From: an uncultured Rhodospirillaceae bacterium
GTDB lineage: Bacteria; Pseudomonadota; Alphaproteobacteria; CAAGCB01; CAG-977
Assembly: GCA_900553035.1 (NCBI GenBank)
Contig: USCC01000056.1
Location: 1-14,149 of the forward strand
DNA: 14,149 bases
Direction: 5' to 3'
The position numbers and the translations under genes are program-made. How positions within the stretch are numbered: position 1 is the first letter of the stretch; every line of letters starts with the position of its first letter. Positions 10,655 through 14,149 of the stretch are shown piece by piece. Under the pieces are notes generated by a model. That model saw nothing but the letters and a program-made list of their open reading frames with translations, ran no database searches and was not told the origin of the DNA.

Positions 10655-12439
10655 ATGCGCGCAAAATCAAAAATTTCGGTTCTGTTTTTTCTCCTGCTGG
10701 CGGCGTGCGTCCCCGATAATGCGGGGACAAGCCTGGCATTTGCCGAGACGGCCTCCCGGGAAGCTCCGGCATCTGCGGTGGGGAACTATATTTTTTACCT
10801 GCAGGCAAAACAGGATCAGGATTACGACAGTGCCATCAAATTCCTGAAGGCGACCATCAAGGAAGATCCTTCCAACAAAATTCTTGTTTCGGAACTTTTC
10901 ACTCTTCTGACAATTGAAGGCCGCATTGCCGAAGCCGCACCCTATGCGCGGGAAGAATTGAAAAGCGATCCCTCCTCCCTGCTGGCCGTCCTTGTCCTGA
11001 CCGTTCAGGACGCCCGGGAAAACAAATACCGCGAGGCATTGAACCGCCTGGAAGTTTTTCCCAACCGCGACGATAATCCGTTTCTGATTCCTCTGCTGGA
11101 AGCGTGGCTGTACGCCGGACTGGACGAACCGAAAAAGGCGAAGCAGGCGCTTGAAAAAGTGAACCAGAAAGGGACAGAGTCGTTTTATTACTTCCATCTG
11201 GCTCTTTTGAACGATATGTGGGGCGATTCCGAAGAGGCCGAGAAAAATTACGAAGCGCTTCTGCATGGACCGGGCATTCTGTCCCTGCGGACGGTGCAGA
11301 CATACGGAAATTTTCTTCTGCGCCGGAACGATCAGAAAAAATTCATGACACTGATCGAGGCTTATCGCCGCGGCAACCGTTCCTATCCGCTGATTGAAGA
11401 GGATTTTTTCCTGGCGGGGGCGTCTTCCGGGGCGAAAAAAATCCCGATGAGCGTTCCGACTCCGAAGGCGGGTCTGGCCGAAGTGTTCTTCGGTGTTTCC
11501 GGCAGCCTTGCGGATAAATCCAGCCCGGAAAGCTCGCTTCTGTTCATCCGTTTCAGCCTCAACCTTGATCCGTCGCTTTCACTGGCGCGCGTGCTTCTGG
11601 GGGAAGTGCTGGAACAGCAGGGGCGCCTGAACGAAGCTCTTGAATTGTACGAAAGCGAGCCGGAAACATCCGAAACCTATTTCCCGGCCCAGATGCGGAC
11701 GGCCATGCTTCTGGCGAAAAAGGGTGAAACGGAAAAAGCCGAGAAAATACTCCAGAATCTGTCACAGATGCATCCGTCCCTGCCGCTTCCCTGGGTTCAG
11801 ATGGGCGACATGTTTGTTGCGGAAAAGAATTTTCCGATGGCCATTCGATCCTACACGACGGCCATTGAAAAAATCGGAACGCCGCAAAAGTCGCACTGGA
11901 CTTTGTTTTACAGCCGGGGAATTGCGTATGAACAGAATAATCAGTGGGATCTGGCGGAACAGGATTTTCTGCAGGCTCTGATCCTCAGCCCGGAACAGCC
12001 GCTGACCCTGAATTATCTGGGGTATTCGTGGCTGGAACGCGGAAAGAACGTCGTCAAAGCCAGAGAAATGCTTGAGCTGGCGGCCTTTCGTGCACCGCAG
12101 AGCAGTTTTATCACGGACAGCCTGGGGTGGGCCTATTATCTGATGAAGGACTATAAGAAGGCCGTTCCCGTTTTGGAAGCCGCCGTTTCACAGGATCCGG
12201 GAAGCGCCGTTATCAACGATCATCTCGGGGATGCCTATTGGCGAAGCGGCCGCCGCCGCGAAGCCCGCTATCAGTGGCGGAAAGCTCTGGATGTCAATGA
12301 CGACCTGACGCCCGAGGATCGTGCGCGGGTCGAGGCAAAGCTTGAAAAAGGGCTGGACGCCATCGGCGACAAGGTAACCGTTCCCGAAGCGGAACTGAAA
12401 AGCGTCATCGTCAAAAATGAGAAAAACGCCGGAAAATGA
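10655..12439 (+). CDS. TPR-repeat lipoprotein upstream of ispE
   Basis: A 594-residue tetratricopeptide protein, probably anchored to the periplasmic face of the outer membrane: residues 1-18 read as a lipoprotein signal ending L-A-A-C with Val at +2. TPR-like helix pairs run through the rest, including IFYLQAKQDQDYDSAIKFLK near residue 48, LLGEVLEQQGRLNEALELYE near 325, TEKAEKILQNL, and a well-formed C-terminal block: YSRGIAYEQNNQWDLAEQDF, NYLGYSWLERGKNVVKAREM, DSLGWAYYLMKDYKKAVPVL and INDHLGDAYWRSGRRREARY. That C-terminal block is characteristic of a conserved alphaproteobacterial family often found before ispE. The start has only a weak purine-rich site (GGGAAAG). The stop lies 23 bases into ispE, implying coupled translation. 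A possible promoter (TTGATT near 10600 with TAACAA 17 bases later) is weak. Its role in envelope protein assembly is a guess from the fold. Confidence 0.88.
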   Translation: MRAKSKISVLFFLLLAACVPDNAGTSLAFAETASREAPASAVGNYIFYLQAKQDQDYDSAIKFLKATIKEDPSNKILVSELFTLLTIEGRIAEAAPYAREELKSDPSSLLAVLVLTVQDARENKYREALNRLEVFPNRDDNPFLIPLLEAWLYAGLDEPKKAKQALEKVNQKGTESFYYFHLALLNDMWGDSEEAEKNYEALLHGPGILSLRTVQTYGNFLLRRNDQKKFMTLIEAYRRGNRSYPLIEEDFFLAGASSGAKKIPMSVPTPKAGLAEVFFGVSGSLADKSSPESSLLFIRFSLNLDPSLSLARVLLGEVLEQQGRLNEALELYESEPETSETYFPAQMRTAMLLAKKGETEKAEKILQNLSQMHPSLPLPWVQMGDMFVAEKNFPMAIRSYTTAIEKIGTPQKSHWTLFYSRGIAYEQNNQWDLAEQDFLQALILSPEQPLTLNYLGYSWLERGKNVVKAREMLELAAFRAPQSSFITDSLGWAYYLMKDYKKAVPVLEAAVSQDPGSAVINDHLGDAYWRSGRRREARYQWRKALDVNDDLTPEDRARVEAKLEKGLDAIGDKVTVPEAELKSVIVKNEKNAGK

Positions 12440-13289
12440 GGCCGCCGTTCTTGCGCCGGCCAAAGTCAATCTGTATCTGCACGTCGTCGGCCAAAGACCC
12501 GACGGCTATCATCAGCTTGACAGCCTGTTCGTTTTTGCGGACTGTGGCGATGTTGTCCGTGTTTTTCCCGCAGAAACGCTCACGCTGGAAATCACGGGGC
12601 CGTTTTCGGCGGGGCTTCCGGTTTCAGAGGACAATACGGTTCTGAAGGCGGCGCGGGCTCTGGCGCAGGCTCTGAATGTTCCGGCCGCCGCAGGGATCGT
12701 TCTGGAAAAGAACCTGCCCGTGGCGTCGGGAATCGGCGGCGGGTCTTCGGATGCCGCGGCCGTTCTGAAAGCGCTGTCAAAGCTGTGGGGCCGGAGCCTT
12801 CCGGAACCGGAGTTGTCCGCGCTGGCGCTGTCTGTGGGGGCGGACGTTCCCGCCTGCCTGAAGGGAAAGGCGGTCTGTGTGTCGGGAATCGGCGAGATTC
12901 TCACGGAAGCACCGCCTTTGCCGGAGCTGACCGCCGTGCTGGTCAATCCGAACCGTCCGGTTTCAACGCCGGCGGTTTTCAGAAAACGGAGCGGAGAGTT
13001 CTCCGCGCCCGCGCCAATTGACGAAGCGCCGGCCGATGTCCGCGGCTTCATCACCGAACTGAAGCGACGCCGCAATGACCTTGCGGCCGCCGCTGAAGCG
13101 CTGGAACCGTCGGTTTCCGAGGTTTTGGCGGCTCTGAGGGCCTGTCCCGGTTGCGCCCTTGCCCGCATGTCGGGAAGCGGGGGGACGTGTTTCGGGATTT
13201 TTGAAAAGGAAAGCGACAGGGGGACGTGCGTTGAAAGGCTTCGCCGGAAATATCCGTTCTGGTGGATCCAAAGCGCAAAACTCTTGTAA
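12417..13289 (+). CDS. ispE: 4-diphosphocytidyl-2-C-methyl-D-erythritol kinase
   Basis: IspE phosphorylates CDP-ME at the 2-hydroxyl with ATP, in the MEP (non-mevalonate) pathway to isoprenoid precursors, in the cytosol. The 290 residues are full length and GHMP-kinase folded: substrate-binding APAKVNLYLHVVGQRPDGYH with Lys16, Asn18 and His32, the ATP-binding glycine loop LPVASGIGGGSSDAAA (about residues 99-114), catalytic Asp143 in SVGADVPACL, and the third motif RMSGSGGTCFGIF near residue 245. The start at 12417 is inside the end of the TPR gene (23-base overlap); the next ATG at 12436 is in another frame. No terminator with a long T-run lies directly after the stop; a promoter for the next gene begins within a few bases. 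Confidence 0.96.
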   Translation: MRKTPENEAAVLAPAKVNLYLHVVGQRPDGYHQLDSLFVFADCGDVVRVFPAETLTLEITGPFSAGLPVSEDNTVLKAARALAQALNVPAAAGIVLEKNLPVASGIGGGSSDAAAVLKALSKLWGRSLPEPELSALALSVGADVPACLKGKAVCVSGIGEILTEAPPLPELTAVLVNPNRPVSTPAVFRKRSGEFSAPAPIDEAPADVRGFITELKRRRNDLAAAAEALEPSVSEVLAALRACPGCALARMSGSGGTCFGIFEKESDRGTCVERLRRKYPFWWIQSAKLL

Positions 13290-13295
13290 AATCGC

Positions 13296-13324
13296 TTGTG
13301 TAATAAATTATACTTATGTATAAA
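13296..13324 (+). promoter_or_regulatory. Probable promoter of the RND adaptor gene
   Basis: TTGTGT (13296-13301) and TATAAA (13319-13324) are separated by exactly 17 bases. The -10 matches consensus in five of six positions, the -35 in three. The region is AT-rich compared with its surroundings. Confidence 0.5.
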
Positions 13325-13330
13325 AACTTA

Positions 13331-13352
13331 CAGCCGCTTTTTCGGCGGTTTT
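13331..13352 (+). terminator. Short hairpin plus TTTT between ispE and the RND adaptor gene
   Basis: CCGC (13334-13337) pairs with GCGG (13345-13348) around a seven-base loop, followed by TTTT. It could be a weak terminator of the TPR-ispE operon. It also starts where the promoter above would begin transcription, so it may instead be a 5'-end hairpin of the adaptor mRNA. Confidence 0.4.
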
Positions 13353-13381
13353 GCGTGGAAACTCCATCAGGAGAAACATTA

Positions 13382-14149
13382 ATGTCTAAAATTCGTCGTT
13401 CTCTGCCTGTTTTTGTTTTCTTCGTCCTGTCGACGGCCCTGCTCGGCGGTTGCTGGAAAGAAAAGAAAGTCGCCGCTCCGCCGGCGCCGAAACCGCATGT
13501 GACCGTTGTTGACGCGGCGAAACGCACATATGTCGAACGCTTCAATTTTCCGGGGCGTGTTGACGCCGTGAATTCCGTCACGCTGAAAGCGCGCGTCGCG
13601 GGCTTCCTGAAGGATCGCCTGTTTGAAGAAGGCGATATCGTCAAAAAAGGCCAGCTCCTTTTCACGATCGAACGCGAACCGTTTGAAGCAAAAGTCGCTC
13701 AGGCGGCGGCGGATCTGGCCAAAGCCCAGGCCGACGCAACGAACGCGAAACTGAATTACGACCGTGCGGCCGAACTGCGCAAAACCGGAAATATTTCTCA
13801 GGCGACCGTTGATACGCGTGATGCCGAAAACAGCATGGCCAAGGCTCAGGTGCTTCAGGCACAGGCGGCGCTGAACCTGGCGAAAATCGATCTGAGCTAT
13901 ACGAACATCAAGGCGCCCTTTACCGGCAAGATCGGTCTGGCGGATTACTCGGCCGGGGAATACCTGCCGGTCAACACGACGTTGGCGACGATGGTTTCCT
14001 ATGATCCGATGGATGTTCTGTTCTCGGTCAGCGAGCAGGAACTTCTGGCTCTGCAGACGGGGGGAATCCTGAAGCCGGACAATGAAAGTCTGGCGATTTC
14101 GCTCCAGATGGCGGACGGTTCCGTTTACCGTTACGGCGGATGCCCTCCC
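13382..14149 (+). CDS. RND efflux periplasmic adaptor (AcrA/MexA type), N-terminal part
   Basis: Membrane-fusion adaptor that links an inner-membrane RND pump to an outer-membrane channel for drug or toxic compound export. The frame is open from ATG 13382 to the window end, giving 256 codons; the 3' end is missing. Residues 1-23 form a lipoprotein signal ending L-L-G-G-C, with Cys24 the expected lipidation site. Then come the first beta and lipoyl strands (PGRVDAVNSVTLKARVAGFL, EEGDIVKKGQLLFTIE), an alpha-helical hairpin of about residues 105-165 rich in Ala and Lys, the second lipoyl half LSYTNIKAPFTGKIGLADYS, and the start of the beta-barrel domain (MDVLFSVSEQELLAL). AGGAG lies eight bases before the start. 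The pump gene would be expected just downstream, outside the window. Substrates cannot be predicted. Confidence 0.93.
   Translation, partial: MSKIRRSLPVFVFFVLSTALLGGCWKEKKVAAPPAPKPHVTVVDAAKRTYVERFNFPGRVDAVNSVTLKARVAGFLKDRLFEEGDIVKKGQLLFTIEREPFEAKVAQAAADLAKAQADATNAKLNYDRAAELRKTGNISQATVDTRDAENSMAKAQVLQAQAALNLAKIDLSYTNIKAPFTGKIGLADYSAGEYLPVNTTLATMVSYDPMDVLFSVSEQELLALQTGGILKPDNESLAISLQMADGSVYRYGGCPP

Overview
This window looks like ordinary chromosome from an alphaproteobacterium of moderate to high GC, probably an uncultured, possibly host-associated lineage (that last part is inference). The main taxonomic pointers are the large-type NAD-glutamate dehydrogenase catalytic core, a CarD/CdnL regulator, a single-Cys-motif uracil-DNA glycosylase of the alphaproteobacterial kind, a 'FYAS...GYATP' methyltransferase, and a TPR lipoprotein directly upstream of ispE. 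I see no IS element, CRISPR array, tRNA, rRNA, prophage or obvious defence system.

Layout. Bases 1-2454 (+) hold a tightly coupled operon: the end of radA, then cvpA, tsaB and rimI, joined by TAATG junctions or short overlaps. TsaB supports t6A tRNA modification and RimI is the ribosomal-protein acetyltransferase that commonly neighbours it. Bases 2400-4106 (-) hold a SAM methyltransferase, whose end overlaps rimI tail to tail, and an MscS mechanosensitive channel upstream of it. Between the two is an unusually long nested palindrome followed by a T-tract. Bases 4210-5173 hold a small periplasmic DUF1090 protein (+) and an unrecognised three-segment membrane protein (-).

Bases 5321-7694 (+) encode an NAD-glutamate dehydrogenase of only 773 residues, about half the usual length, with its own ribosome binding site and terminator. 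Bases 7978-8433 (+) encode a glycine-zipper lipoprotein of the SlyB/Pcp/17-kDa antigen type. Bases 8464-9245 hold carD with an elaborate upstream region: three repeated AT-rich dyads, a TATAAT box, a strongly folded leader, and a clear terminator downstream.

Bases 9698-10495 (-) encode a family 4-like uracil-DNA glycosylase. Bases 10655-13289 (+) carry the TPR lipoprotein and ispE (MEP isoprenoid pathway) as an overlapping pair. At 13382 an RND efflux periplasmic adaptor lipoprotein begins and runs off the window.

No gene cluster here forms a recognisable new system. The more unusual signals are regulatory or architectural: the carD upstream dyads and leader, the terminator-like palindrome touching the methyltransferase ribosome binding site, and the half-length glutamate dehydrogenase.
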